NCBI RefSeq assembly: GCF_016741855.1
Contig: NZ_JAERRH010000017.1
Location: forward strand, 62,001-126,000
DNA length: 64,000 nucleotides
Source of the DNA: Streptomyces musisoli
GTDB taxonomy: Bacteria > Actinomycetota > Actinomycetes > Streptomycetales > Streptomycetaceae
Direction of reading: 5' to 3'
Below, in pieces: positions 33,626 to 42,516 of the stretch. Position 1 is the first letter of the stretch. Every line of letters begins with the position of its first letter. The position numbers and the translations under genes were made by a program. Below the pieces are notes generated by a model that was given only the letters and a program-made list of their open reading frames with translations, ran no database searches and was not told the DNA's origin.

Positions 33626-34858
33626 ATGGACCTGCTGAACACGCTGGTGGACAAGGGGCTTCGGCGCGAGCTGCCGACCCGCGAGGAAGCGCTCGCCGTG
33701 CTGGCCACCTCCGATGACGACCTGCTCGACGTGGTGGCCGCGGCCGGAAAGGTGCGCCGGCACTGGTTCGGGCGGCGGGTGAAACTCAACTATCTGGTCA
33801 ACCTCAAGTCCGGTCTGTGCCCGGAGGACTGCTCCTACTGCTCCCAGCGGCTCGGCTCCAAGGCCGACATCCTGAAGTACACCTGGCTCAAGCCGGACGA
33901 GGCGTCCCAGGCCGCCGCCGCGGGCCTGGCGGGCGGCGCCAAGCGGGTCTGCCTGGTGGCCAGCGGGCGCGGTCCGACGGACCGGGACGTGGACCGGGTC
34001 TCGGAGACCATCAAGGCCATCAAGGACCAGAACGAGGGCGTCGAGGTGTGCGCCTGCCTCGGCCTGCTCTCCGACGGCCAGGCCGATCGGCTGCGCGAGG
34101 CGGGCGCGGACGCCTACAACCACAACCTCAACACGTCCGAGGGAACGTACGGGGACATCACGACCACCCACACGTACGCCGACCGGGTGGACACGGTGCA
34201 GAAGGCGCACGCGGCCGGTCTGTCCGCCTGTTCGGGCCTGATCGCGGGCATGGGCGAGACCGACGAGGACCTCGTCGACGTCGTCTACTCGCTGCGTGAG
34301 CTGGACCCGGACTCGGTGCCGGTGAACTTCCTCATCCCGTTCGAGGGCACCCCGCTGGCCAAGGAGTGGAACCTCACCCCGCAGCGCTGCCTGCGCATCC
34401 TCGCGATGGTCCGGTTCGTCTGCCCGGACGTGGAGGTCCGCATCGCGGGCGGCCGCGAGGTCCATCTGCGCACGATGCAGCCGCTGGCGCTGCACCTGGC
34501 CAACTCGATCTTCCTCGGTGACTACCTGACCAGCGAGGGCCAGGCCGGCAAGGCCGACCTGGAGATGATCGCGGACGCCGGCTTCGAGGTCGAGGGCGCC
34601 GGCCAGGTGACGCTGCCCGAGCACCGGACCGGGGAGGCGGGCGGCTGCGGCTCGCACGCGGGCACCGGCTGCGGGCCGGGCGCCGACGCGGGCTGCGGGT
34701 CGCACGCCGAGGCCGGCTGCGGCTCCCACGAAGGCGGCGGGGTCTGTGGTACGGCAAGCGCTTCCCCGGCCACCGCCACCCCGGCCGACGAGCCGCGCAC
34801 CGACCTCGTCGCCGTCCGCCGCCGCGGCGCCGGAACGGATCTCGCGCCCAATGCCTGA
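33626..34858 (+). CDS. bioB: Biotin synthase with Cys/His-rich C-terminal tail
   Basis: Radical SAM enzyme inserting sulphur into dethiobiotin, 410 residues. The SAM cluster motif CPEDCSYC gives Cys65, Cys69, Cys72; KADILKYTWL, NHNLNTSEGTYG and RIAGGREVHLR follow the family. Compared with about 350 residues in E. coli, it carries a C-terminal extension (from about 335) with three CGSH units and six Cys in some 36 residues, then a Pro/Ala-rich end. The tail could bind metal. ATG at 33626; overlaps bioA by 8 bases. Confidence 0.95.
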   Translation: MDLLNTLVDKGLRRELPTREEALAVLATSDDDLLDVVAAAGKVRRHWFGRRVKLNYLVNLKSGLCPEDCSYCSQRLGSKADILKYTWLKPDEASQAAAAGLAGGAKRVCLVASGRGPTDRDVDRVSETIKAIKDQNEGVEVCACLGLLSDGQADRLREAGADAYNHNLNTSEGTYGDITTTHTYADRVDTVQKAHAAGLSACSGLIAGMGETDEDLVDVVYSLRELDPDSVPVNFLIPFEGTPLAKEWNLTPQRCLRILAMVRFVCPDVEVRIAGGREVHLRTMQPLALHLANSIFLGDYLTSEGQAGKADLEMIADAGFEVEGAGQVTLPEHRTGEAGGCGSHAGTGCGPGADAGCGSHAEAGCGSHEGGGVCGTASASPATATPADEPRTDLVAVRRRGAGTDLAPNA

Positions 34859-36131
34859 CCTCGGCGTAGCGGAGCTGCTGGAGCTGGACCGGCGTCATGT
34901 CTGGCATCCGTACGGCCCGATGCCCGGGCAGGCGGAACCGCTCGTCGTCGAGGCGGCGAGCGGGGTCCGGCTGCGGCTGGCGGACGGCTCCGGTGAACTG
35001 ATCGACGGTATGTCCTCGTGGTGGTCGGCCATCCACGGCTACAAGCACCCGGTCCTCGACGAGGCCGTGCGCGAGCAGCTCGGCCGGATGAGCCATGTGA
35101 TGTTCGGCGGGCTCACGCACGAGCCCGCCGTCCGGCTCGCGAAGCTCCTTGTCGACTTGTCGCCGGAGGGTCTGGAGCACGTCTTCCTGGCCGACTCCGG
35201 GTCGGTGTCGGTCGAGGTCGCGGTGAAGATGTGCCTCCAGTACTGGCGTTCGCTCGGCCGGCCGGGCAAGCAGCGGCTGATGACCTGGCGCGGCGGCTAC
35301 CACGGCGACACCTGGCAGCCGATGTCGGTGTGCGACCCCAAGGGCGGGATGCACGAGCTGTGGTCCGGGGTGCTCCAGCGCCAGGTGTTCGCGGACCCGC
35401 CGCCCGCCGAGTACGAGGAGTCGTACGCGGAACAGCTGCGGGAGCTGATCGCACGGCACGCGGACGAGCTGGCCGCGGTGATCGTGGAGCCGGTGGTGCA
35501 GGGCGCGGGCGGGATGCGCTTCCACTCCCCCGGCTACCTGCGGGTGCTGCGCGAGGCGTGCGACGCGCACGACGTGCTGCTGGTGTTCGACGAGATCGCC
35601 ACCGGCTTCGGCCGCACCGGCGCGCTGTTCGCGGCGGACCACGCCGCCGTCACCCCGGACGTGATGTGCGTGGGCAAGGCACTGACCGGCGGCTATCTGA
35701 CGATGGCGGCCACCTTGTGCACCGCGCGGGTCGCCGACGGCATCTCGCGGGGCGAGGTGCCGGTGCTCGCGCACGGTCCGACCTTCATGGGCAACCCGCT
35801 GGCGGCGGCCGTGGCCTGCGCGTCCATCCAGCTGCTGCTGAGCCAGGACTGGCGGGCGGAGGTGAAGCGGATCGAGGCGGGCCTGCGCGAGGGCCTGGCA
35901 CCGGCGCTCGACGTGCCCGGGGTGCGGGACGTCCGCGTGCTCGGGGCCATCGGGGTCGTCCAGCTCGACCACCCGGTCGACATGCAGGCGGCCACCGACG
36001 CCGCCGTGCGGGCGGGCGTGTGGCTGCGCCCGTTCCGCGACCTGATCTACACGATGCCGCCGTACGTCACCTCGGACGAGGACGTGGCACGGATCGCGCG
36101 CGCGGTGTGCGCCGCGGCACGGGAGGGATGA
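34851..36131 (+). CDS. bioA: Adenosylmethionine-8-amino-7-oxononanoate aminotransferase
   Basis: Class III PLP aminotransferase making 7,8-diaminopelargonate, 426 residues. RRHVWHPYGPM at the N-terminus, the SSWWSAIHGYKHP segment, GGYHGDTWQPMSV, FDEIATGFGRTG and the lysine in VGKALTGGY are typical of BioA. ATG overlaps the end of bioB (AATGCCTGA), giving coupled translation. Confidence 0.96.
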   Translation: MPDLGVAELLELDRRHVWHPYGPMPGQAEPLVVEAASGVRLRLADGSGELIDGMSSWWSAIHGYKHPVLDEAVREQLGRMSHVMFGGLTHEPAVRLAKLLVDLSPEGLEHVFLADSGSVSVEVAVKMCLQYWRSLGRPGKQRLMTWRGGYHGDTWQPMSVCDPKGGMHELWSGVLQRQVFADPPPAEYEESYAEQLRELIARHADELAAVIVEPVVQGAGGMRFHSPGYLRVLREACDAHDVLLVFDEIATGFGRTGALFAADHAAVTPDVMCVGKALTGGYLTMAATLCTARVADGISRGEVPVLAHGPTFMGNPLAAAVACASIQLLLSQDWRAEVKRIEAGLREGLAPALDVPGVRDVRVLGAIGVVQLDHPVDMQAATDAAVRAGVWLRPFRDLIYTMPPYVTSDEDVARIARAVCAAAREG

Positions 36132-36132
36132 G

Positions 36133-36849
36133 ATGCCGGTACTGGTGATCACGGGGACGGGCACGGAGGTCGGCAAGACGGTCACGACCGCCGCCGTCGC
36201 CGCCGCGGCGCTCGCCGCCGGACGGTCGGTGGCCGTGCTCAAGGCCGCCCAGACGGGCGTGCTGGCGGACGAGCGCGGGGACGCGGACGAGGTCGCGTGG
36301 CTCGCGGGCCCGGTCACGACCGACGAGGTCGCGCGGTTCCCGGAACCGTTGGCGCCGGGTACGGCGGCCCGGCGGGCCGGTATGGCGCCGGTGCATCCGC
36401 ACGAGGTGGCCGAGCGGGCCGCCAAGCTGGCCACCGAGCACGATCTGGTGCTGGTGGAGGGGGCGGGCGGGCTGCTCGTCCGGTTCGACGCGGCCGGCGG
36501 GACGCTCGCCGACGTGGCCCGGCTGCTGGACGCGCCGGTGCTGGTCGTCGCCCAGGCCGGGCTCGGCACCCTCAACACCACGGAGCTGACGGCTCGCGAA
36601 CTGCGGCGGCGTGAGCTGGAGTTGGCCGGCGTGGTGATCGGCAGCTGGCCCGGCGACCCCGACCTTGCCACCCGCTGCAATGTGGCCGACCTGCCGGAGG
36701 TCGCCGGCGCCCCGCTGCTCGGCGCGCTGCCCGCCGGTGCCGGGGCGCTGCCCCCCACCGCGTTCCGCACGGCGGCACCGAGCTGGCTCGCCCCCCGCCT
36801 GGACGGAACCTGGGACGCGGAGGCATTCCGCGTACGCGAGGCGCCGTAG
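36133..36849 (+). CDS. bioD: Dethiobiotin synthetase
   Basis: ATP-dependent carboxylase closing the ureido ring, 238 residues. P-loop TGTGTEVGKT near the N-terminus, AAQTGV, VEGAGGLLVRF and VAQAGLGTLNTTELT are family motifs. It follows bioA by one base. Its last 36 bases are repeated exactly downstream, see the repeat entry. Confidence 0.94.
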   Translation: MPVLVITGTGTEVGKTVTTAAVAAAALAAGRSVAVLKAAQTGVLADERGDADEVAWLAGPVTTDEVARFPEPLAPGTAARRAGMAPVHPHEVAERAAKLATEHDLVLVEGAGGLLVRFDAAGGTLADVARLLDAPVLVVAQAGLGTLNTTELTARELRRRELELAGVVIGSWPGDPDLATRCNVADLPEVAGAPLLGALPAGAGALPPTAFRTAAPSWLAPRLDGTWDAEAFRVREAP

Positions 36850-37130
36850 CCCCGGGACCTGGGGGCACGCAGACGCTCCCGCCGACCGGGGCGCGCCGTG
36901 ACCCCGGACCGGGAAGCGCAGGCATTCCGGGTGCCTGGGGCGCCGTAGCCTTGGGCCCTGGATCAGGCGCTCCAGTTGTGCGAGGCGCCGTAGCTGCGGA
37001 CCTGCGACGCGGAGGCATTCCGCGTACGCGAGGCGCCGTAGTCCCGCCCGCCGGGGGCCTTCCGGTGTGTTCCGGCCGCCGCTCCGTGTACGCGACGCGC
37101 CGTAGCCCCGCCGGGGGCCTTCCGGTGTGT
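36814..37130 (+). repeat. Repeated copies of the bioD 3' end
   Basis: The terminal 36 bases of bioD including its stop (36814-36849) recur exactly at 37006-37041, with diverged copies at 36913-36948 and 37082-37105, and a short one at 36981-36993. A separate 20-base unit, CCGGGGGCCTTCCGGTGTGT, occurs at 37051-37070 and 37111-37130. The whole block to 37277 has no gene. Confidence 0.85.
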
Positions 37131-37277
37131 GCCGTTCCGGCCGCCGCTGCGTGCGGCCGGAGCGGCGGAGTGGCGGTCGACCCCGTCGGCACGGACACGC
37201 GGCGGAGTCCGGTGGGGGTGCGCCGGGCCGTCCCGGGGGACACTCTCCCTAGGGCCGTCCTGCCCAGGGAGGTTGCC

Positions 37278-37970
37278 ATGCGGCTGCTGTCCACCCGTTC
37301 CGGCCAGATGACACGGGGTCCCGTCCACCATCCGCTGTTCGCCCGCTACTACGCCCGGATCAGCGTCGGCGCCGAGTCCCGGCTCGGGATGGCCGGGGTG
37401 CGCCGGCGGCTGCTCGCCGGGCTGTCCGGCAGGGTGATCGAGATCGGTGCCGGCAACGGGCTGAACTTCGGGCACTACCCCGGGACCGTCGCGGAGGTCG
37501 TGGCGATCGAACCGGAGGCGCTGCTACGGCAGTTGGCGCTGGAGGCGGGCCTGCGCGCCCAGGTTCCGGTGGACGTGGTGCCGGGCGTCGCGGAGGCGCT
37601 GCCGGTCAAGAGCGAGGCGTTCGACGCGGTGGTGCTGTCGCTGGTGCTGTGCAGCGTGCGGGATGTCGCGCGGGCGCTCGGCGAGGTACGGCGGGTGCTC
37701 CGGCCCGGCGGCGAGGTGCGGTTCTTCGAGCACGGGCAGGGCGGCGGCCGGATGATGACGCTGACCCAGCACGCCCTGGACCGGATCCTGTGGCCGGCCC
37801 TCACCGGCGGCTGCCATCTGGCCCGGGAGCCGGTCGCCGCGCTGCGCGAGGCCGGGTTCCGCCTCGGACCGCACCGGCGCGTGATGCTGCCGGAGCGTGG
37901 GCCGGCGCTGCCGACCTCCTACTGCACGCTCGGGGTCGCCTGGCGGCCGGACGAGCCGGCCGAACACTGA
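37278..37970 (+). CDS. Class I SAM-dependent methyltransferase
   Basis: A 230-residue UbiE/Methyltransf_11-type enzyme. Motif I is VIEIGAGNGLNFGHY, followed by an acidic strand end in VAIEPE and post-motif VLSLVLCSVRDVARAL and LRPGGEVRFFEHG. The substrate is not evident; arsenite- or lipid-type relatives have similar layout. ATG with GGGAGG upstream. Single gene between the bioD repeats and the toxin-antitoxin genes. Confidence 0.85.
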   Translation: MRLLSTRSGQMTRGPVHHPLFARYYARISVGAESRLGMAGVRRRLLAGLSGRVIEIGAGNGLNFGHYPGTVAEVVAIEPEALLRQLALEAGLRAQVPVDVVPGVAEALPVKSEAFDAVVLSLVLCSVRDVARALGEVRRVLRPGGEVRFFEHGQGGGRMMTLTQHALDRILWPALTGGCHLAREPVAALREAGFRLGPHRRVMLPERGPALPTSYCTLGVAWRPDEPAEH

Positions 37971-38054
37971 CCGGCCGACGGCGCCAGCCGCTCCGGCCGA
38001 AGGACTCGCCCGCAACGTCCGTCAGCCAGCCGCACGGCACGCACGTGACCTGCT

Positions 38055-38429
38055 TCAGCCGCTCCAGCCGCGCAGCTCGCGGGTGATGTCGTCGACGCTC
38101 GCCGTGCCGTCCTTGACCAGCCGGGCGAGGTCTCGTACCTGCTCGGGCGTGGTGATCACCTTCTCCCCGCTGGCCACCAGATAGGCGTACGCGACCGCCG
38201 AGGCGAACAGCGCGTTGGAGCGTTCCAGCGCCGGGACGTGGATGAGCAGTTGGAGCAGGGAGGCGGCGCGGGCGTGCGAGGTGTCGTAGACGGGCACGCC
38301 GAATATCTCGGCCCGGTGCCGGGCGACGGCGGCGACCAGGGCGCCCCAGTCGGTGACCTGCGGGTCTCCCGGGGTCTTCTGTTCGGCGAGCATGAGGAGC
38401 CAGGCGAGGTCGATGCTGAGATCGTTCAA
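38055..38429 (-). CDS. Doc/Fic-family toxin with degenerate core motif
   Basis: A 124-residue protein of the death-on-curing fold: an N-terminal LSIDLAWLLMLAEQ helix and the hairpin region that should hold HxFxDGNKR. Here it reads HVPALERSNALFASAVAYAYL, retaining the first His and an Asn but not the phosphotransfer core. It follows a ribbon-helix-helix antitoxin gene, supporting a toxin-antitoxin role, though enzymatic activity is doubtful. The TTG start at 38429 lacks an obvious ribosome site. Confidence 0.7.
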   Translation of the reverse strand: MNDLSIDLAWLLMLAEQKTPGDPQVTDWGALVAAVARHRAEIFGVPVYDTSHARAASLLQLLIHVPALERSNALFASAVAYAYLVASGEKVITTPEQVRDLARLVKDGTASVDDITRELRGWSG

Positions 38430-38517
38430 GGAATCGGCTTCGTGGGATCGGCTTCGGGAACGCGGCTTCGGCGGATCATGCTTCAGCAGACCAGCTTCGA
38501 GGGACCGTCCGCAAGGT

Positions 38518-38760
38518 TCAGCGGCGTTCTCCGGCCTCGTCGGCGCCGCGTGTCTCCGCGAACTCCTCGGCGAACACGGACTCGTACTGCTTCATGAAGT
38601 CGGCGGCGGCCTCGACGAACGTGCGGCCCGTTTCCCCGGCGTCCTGTCTGACCAGTTCCTCGATGTAGCGGTTGACGCTGATCCCGCGGGCCAGGGCGCG
38701 TTCACGGGCCGCGCGGGCGGTGCCCTCGTCCACGCGCACGTTCAGCTGGGTCTTCGCCAT
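38518..38760 (-). CDS. Ribbon-helix-helix antitoxin
   Basis: An 80-residue antitoxin with an N-terminal RHH DNA-binding region (AKTQLNVRVDEGTARAARER, then GISVNRYIEELVRQ) and a charged C-terminal segment (FVEAAADFMKQYESVF) to cap the toxin. First gene of the pair; the Doc-like gene begins 88 bases later. Probably represses its own promoter. Confidence 0.82.
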   Translation of the reverse strand: MAKTQLNVRVDEGTARAARERALARGISVNRYIEELVRQDAGETGRTFVEAAADFMKQYESVFAEEFAETRGADEAGERR

Positions 38761-38884
38761 GCTTCGACGCTAGCGCCGGATCGCTAGCGGCGGCAAGAGC
38801 GCACGGATGCGCTGCGCCGGGCCGCCGGTGTCCCTTACGCTCGCCCCCGGACGGACGGGCAGTACAGGCGACCGGGAGGCGGTC

Positions 38885-39697
38885 TTGTCGACACCTGCTG
38901 CGCAGCACGTACCCGGTCGCACGCCGGACGGCGGGCCCGCGGCCCGTGCCCGCGGGCTGACCAAGGCGTACGGCTCCGGCGAGACGGCCGTGCTGGCCCT
39001 GGACGCGGTGGACGTGGACATCGCGCGGGGCCGGTTCACCGCCGTGATGGGCCCCTCGGGTTCCGGCAAGTCCACGCTCATGCACTGCCTCGCGGGCCTC
39101 GACACGGTCTCGGCCGGCCGGGTGTGGCTCGGCGACACCGAGATCACGGGGCTGCGCGAGCGGGAGCTGACCCGGCTGCGGCGGGACCGGATCGGGTTCA
39201 TGTTCCAGTCGTTCAACCTCATTCCGACGCTGACCGCGGCGGAGAACATCACCCTGCCGATGGACATCGCGGGCCGCAGGCCCGACCCGCGGTGGCTGGA
39301 CCAGGTCATCGACGCCCTCGGGCTGCGCGACCGCCTGGGACACCGGCCGTCCCAGCTCTCCGGCGGCCAGCAGCAACGGGTGGCGTGCGCGCGAGCGCTG
39401 GCCTCCCGGCCCGAGCTGATCTTCGCCGACGAGCCGACCGGCAACCTGGACTCGCGGGCCGGCCTGGAGGTGCTGGGCTTTCTGCGCGGCGCCGTGGACG
39501 ACCTCGGGCAGACCGTCGTCATGGTCACGCACGACCCGGGGGCCGCCGCCCACTCCGACTTGGTGCTCTTTCTCGCCGACGGGCGGATCGTGGACGAGAT
39601 GCCAAAGCCGACGGCGGACGCGGTGCTGGAGCGGATGAAACGGTTCGACGTGGTCCGGGGTCCCTCCGGCGACGGTCACGGCGCCCAGGAGGGGTGA
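38885..39697 (+). CDS. ABC transporter ATP-binding protein (MacB/LolD type)
   Basis: A 270-residue ATPase. Walker A GPSGSGKST, Q-loop FQSFNLIPTLTA, signature LSGGQQQRVA, Walker B LIFADEPTGNLDS and switch His in VMVTHDP are complete. The TTG at 38885 with GGGAGG upstream is preferred over an ATG at 38807 with no ribosome site. Works with the FtsX-type permease encoded 4 bases downstream. Confidence 0.93.
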   Translation: MSTPAAQHVPGRTPDGGPAARARGLTKAYGSGETAVLALDAVDVDIARGRFTAVMGPSGSGKSTLMHCLAGLDTVSAGRVWLGDTEITGLRERELTRLRRDRIGFMFQSFNLIPTLTAAENITLPMDIAGRRPDPRWLDQVIDALGLRDRLGHRPSQLSGGQQQRVACARALASRPELIFADEPTGNLDSRAGLEVLGFLRGAVDDLGQTVVMVTHDPGAAAHSDLVLFLADGRIVDEMPKPTADAVLERMKRFDVVRGPSGDGHGAQEG

Positions 39698-39701
39698 CCC
39701 G

Positions 39702-42269
39702 GTGCTCAAGACGACCCTGCGGAGCTTCCTCGCGCACAAGGGACGGCTGGCGCTGTCCGCGCTGGCCGTGATCCTCTCCGTGGCGTTCGTCGCGGGCAGC
39801 CTGATCTTCTCCGACACCGTCACCCGCACCTTCGACCGGCTGTTCGCCTCCACCGCCGCCGATGTGACGGTCCAGCCGAAGCAGGACCTGCGGTCGGCGC
39901 GGCTGAGCGGGTCGGTGCAGACCTTGCCCGCCGCGCTGCGGGACCGGGTGGCGAAGGTCGACGGGGTCGCGGCGGCCCGCGCCGAGGTGTCGGTGCAGAA
40001 CGCGTTCGTGGTCGACGGCCACAACAAGTCCGTCGGCCCGACCACCGGCGCCCCGACCGTCGTCAGGGGCTGGTACGTCACCCGGCACAGCCCCGTGCGG
40101 CTCACGTCCGGGCACGCCCCGCACGGCCCCGGCGAGGCGCTGCTGGACGCCGACACGGCCGGCCGGAGGCACGTGCGGACCGGTGACACGCTGACCGTGC
40201 AGGCGCAGCCCGGCACGTTCCGGGTCCGGGTCGTCGGCATCGCCACCTTCACCACCACCAATCCCGGCGCGGCCCTGATCTACCTGGACCCCGCGGTGGC
40301 CGGCCGGGAACTGCTCGGCTCGTCCGCGAAGGCGACCAGCATCACGGCGGACGCGGCGGCGGGCGTGTCCGACGCCGTACTCGAACGCCGCGTCGGCGCG
40401 GCGCTCGGCACCCGGGCGTACGACCTGAAGACCGCCGGTGAACAGGCCAAATCGGCCGCGGCCACCCTCGGCACGTTCCTCGACGTGATCAAGTACGTGA
40501 TGCTGGGCTTCGCCGGCGTCGCCCTTCTCGTGGGTGTTTTCCTGATCGTCAACACGTTCTCCATGCTGATCGCCCAGCGCACCCGCGAACTGGGGCTGCT
40601 GCGGGCGCTGGGCGCGGACCGGCGGCAGGTGCGGCGCTCGGTGCTCACCGAGGCCCTGCTGCTGGGGCTGGTCGGTTCGACGCTCGGTCTGGCCGCCGGG
40701 ACTGGGCTGGCGTACGGGCTGATCCGGCTGATGAGCGCGTTCGGGATGAACCTGAAGGCCGCCGAGATGGTGATCGGCTGGGGGACGCCCGTCGCGGCGT
40801 ACGTCGTCGGCCTCGGGGTCACCTTCGTGGCGGCCTACCTCCCGGCGCGGCGCGCGGCGGCCGTCTCGCCGATGGCGGCGCTGGCGGACGCGGAAGTCGC
40901 CGGTGTGGGCAAGCCGTTGCGGGTACGGGCGATCGTCGGGGCGGTGATCGGGGTGGCCGGCGCCGTGGCGCTCGCGGGGTGCGCGGCGGCGACGCGGACC
41001 GCGCGGGCGGCCTCGCTGCTCGGTGTCGGTGTCGGCCTGACCCTGATCGCGACCGTCGTCGCCGGGCCGCTGCTGGTGCGGCCGGTGATCCAGGTGCTGG
41101 GCGCGGCCTTCCCCGCCCTGTTCGGATCGGTTGGCCGGATGAGCCAGCGCAACGCCCTGCGCAATCCGCGCCGGACCGGCGCCACGGCCGCCGCGCTGAT
41201 GGTGGGCCTGGCCCTGGTCAGCGGGATGTCGGTGGCCAGCGCCTCGATGTCCGCGTCGTTCGACCGGCAGATCGACCGGACGCTGGGCGCCGACTTCGTC
41301 GTCCAGAACGCCAACTTCACGCCGTTCACCCGGCAGATCGCGGACCGCGTCACCGCGACCCCCGGGGTCGGGCTCGTCGTACGGCAACGGCTCACGCCCG
41401 TCGCCGTACGCCTGCCGGACGGCCGGCGGGTGACGACGACGGCCGCCGGGTACGGTGCGCGGCTCGACGACGTCGCGCACCTCACCTACGCGCGGGGCGG
41501 CTCGGCGGCCGCCCTGGCCGACGGGCACCTGGCCCTGGACGCCGACTACGCCGAGGACCACGGTGTGCGCCTCGGCAGTGTGCTGCCGGTCCGGTTCCCC
41601 GGCGGGGGACGGGCGGAGCTGACCGTCGCGGCCCTGACCGACCAGGAGTCGGCCGAGGGTTTCGGCACCCAGGGCGGCATCTTCTTCGGGCTGCCGACGC
41701 TGGAGAAGTACGTGCCGGACGGGCAGGACTCGGCGCTCTACGTCAACGCGGCCCCGGGCACACGGGCGACCGACCTGCGGCCCCGCCTGGAGCGGGCGCT
41801 CACGGCGTTCCCGCAGGTCCAGGTGCGCGACCAGGCCGACTACAAGGAGCTGGTGCACGACCAGATCTCCGTCCTGCTGTACCTGGTGTACGCGCTGCTG
41901 GGGCTGGCGATCGTCATCGCCGTGCTCGGGGTGGTCAACACCCTCGCCCTGTCGGTCGTGGAGCGGACCCGGGAGATCGGGCTGCTGCGCGCGATCGGGC
42001 TGGGGCGGCGGCAGCTGCGCCGGATGATCCGGCTGGAGTCGGTGGTGATCGCGGTGTTCGGGGCGGTCCTGGGGCTGGTGCTGGGGCTGGTGTGGGGACT
42101 GTGCATGCAGCAGGTGCTGGCCCTGCGCGGACTGACGGCCCTCGCGATCCCGTGGGGCACGATCGTCGCGGTGATGATCGGCTCGGCGGTGGTGGGCGTG
42201 GTGGCGGCCCTGCTGCCGGCGCTGCGGGCGTCACGGATGAACGTGCTGGCGGCGATCGCCCACGAATGA
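39702..42269 (+). CDS. FtsX/MacB-family ABC transporter permease
   Basis: An 855-residue duplicated permease. N-terminal helix (LALSALAVILSVAFVAGSLI), a large extracellular MacB_PCD-like domain (about 45-240), three helices of the first FtsX domain (about 260-400), a second extracellular domain (about 510-690), and a final FtsX domain (about 725-850). This fused layout is common in actinomycetes for lipoprotein, peptide or antimicrobial export by a mechanotransmission mechanism. GTG start directly after the ATPase gene. Confidence 0.92.
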   Translation: MLKTTLRSFLAHKGRLALSALAVILSVAFVAGSLIFSDTVTRTFDRLFASTAADVTVQPKQDLRSARLSGSVQTLPAALRDRVAKVDGVAAARAEVSVQNAFVVDGHNKSVGPTTGAPTVVRGWYVTRHSPVRLTSGHAPHGPGEALLDADTAGRRHVRTGDTLTVQAQPGTFRVRVVGIATFTTTNPGAALIYLDPAVAGRELLGSSAKATSITADAAAGVSDAVLERRVGAALGTRAYDLKTAGEQAKSAAATLGTFLDVIKYVMLGFAGVALLVGVFLIVNTFSMLIAQRTRELGLLRALGADRRQVRRSVLTEALLLGLVGSTLGLAAGTGLAYGLIRLMSAFGMNLKAAEMVIGWGTPVAAYVVGLGVTFVAAYLPARRAAAVSPMAALADAEVAGVGKPLRVRAIVGAVIGVAGAVALAGCAAATRTARAASLLGVGVGLTLIATVVAGPLLVRPVIQVLGAAFPALFGSVGRMSQRNALRNPRRTGATAAALMVGLALVSGMSVASASMSASFDRQIDRTLGADFVVQNANFTPFTRQIADRVTATPGVGLVVRQRLTPVAVRLPDGRRVTTTAAGYGARLDDVAHLTYARGGSAAALADGHLALDADYAEDHGVRLGSVLPVRFPGGGRAELTVAALTDQESAEGFGTQGGIFFGLPTLEKYVPDGQDSALYVNAAPGTRATDLRPRLERALTAFPQVQVRDQADYKELVHDQISVLLYLVYALLGLAIVIAVLGVVNTLALSVVERTREIGLLRAIGLGRRQLRRMIRLESVVIAVFGAVLGLVLGLVWGLCMQQVLALRGLTALAIPWGTIVAVMIGSAVVGVVAALLPALRASRMNVLAAIAHE

Positions 42270-42270
42270 C

Positions 42271-42478
42271 CGCCCACGGGCGGGCATGAGCGACTGGCCA
42301 CGATCGCCCACGGGATCTTCCGCGGGCAGACGTGAGCGACTGACGGAGAGCGCCCACGGGCATCGTCGCGGGCGGGCATGAGCCACTGGCGGAGAGCGCC
42401 CACGGGGTCTTCCGCGGGCAGGCGTGAACGACTGGCGAAGGGCGCCCACGGGGATCGTCGCGGGCGGGCATGATGGCA
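42271..42478 (+). repeat. Tandem array of 46-base units
   Basis: Five units start with CGCCCACGGG at 42271, 42305, 42351, 42397 and 42443. Three are exactly 46 bases, the first lacks 12 bases and the last runs into the leader of the next gene. Two subtypes alternate (ATCTTCCGCGGGCA and ATCGTCGCGGGCGGGCATGA). Confidence 0.9.
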
Positions 42479-42516
42479 TCCAGACCGGTCAAGTCGTCCT
42501 CCGGCGAGGAGAGTTC

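Noticed and set aside
42424..42516. Earlier start for the F420-type oxidoreductase
   Set aside because: The extra 31 codons lie in the tandem repeat array, while MARPFRFGVN at 42517 has a ribosome site and family match.
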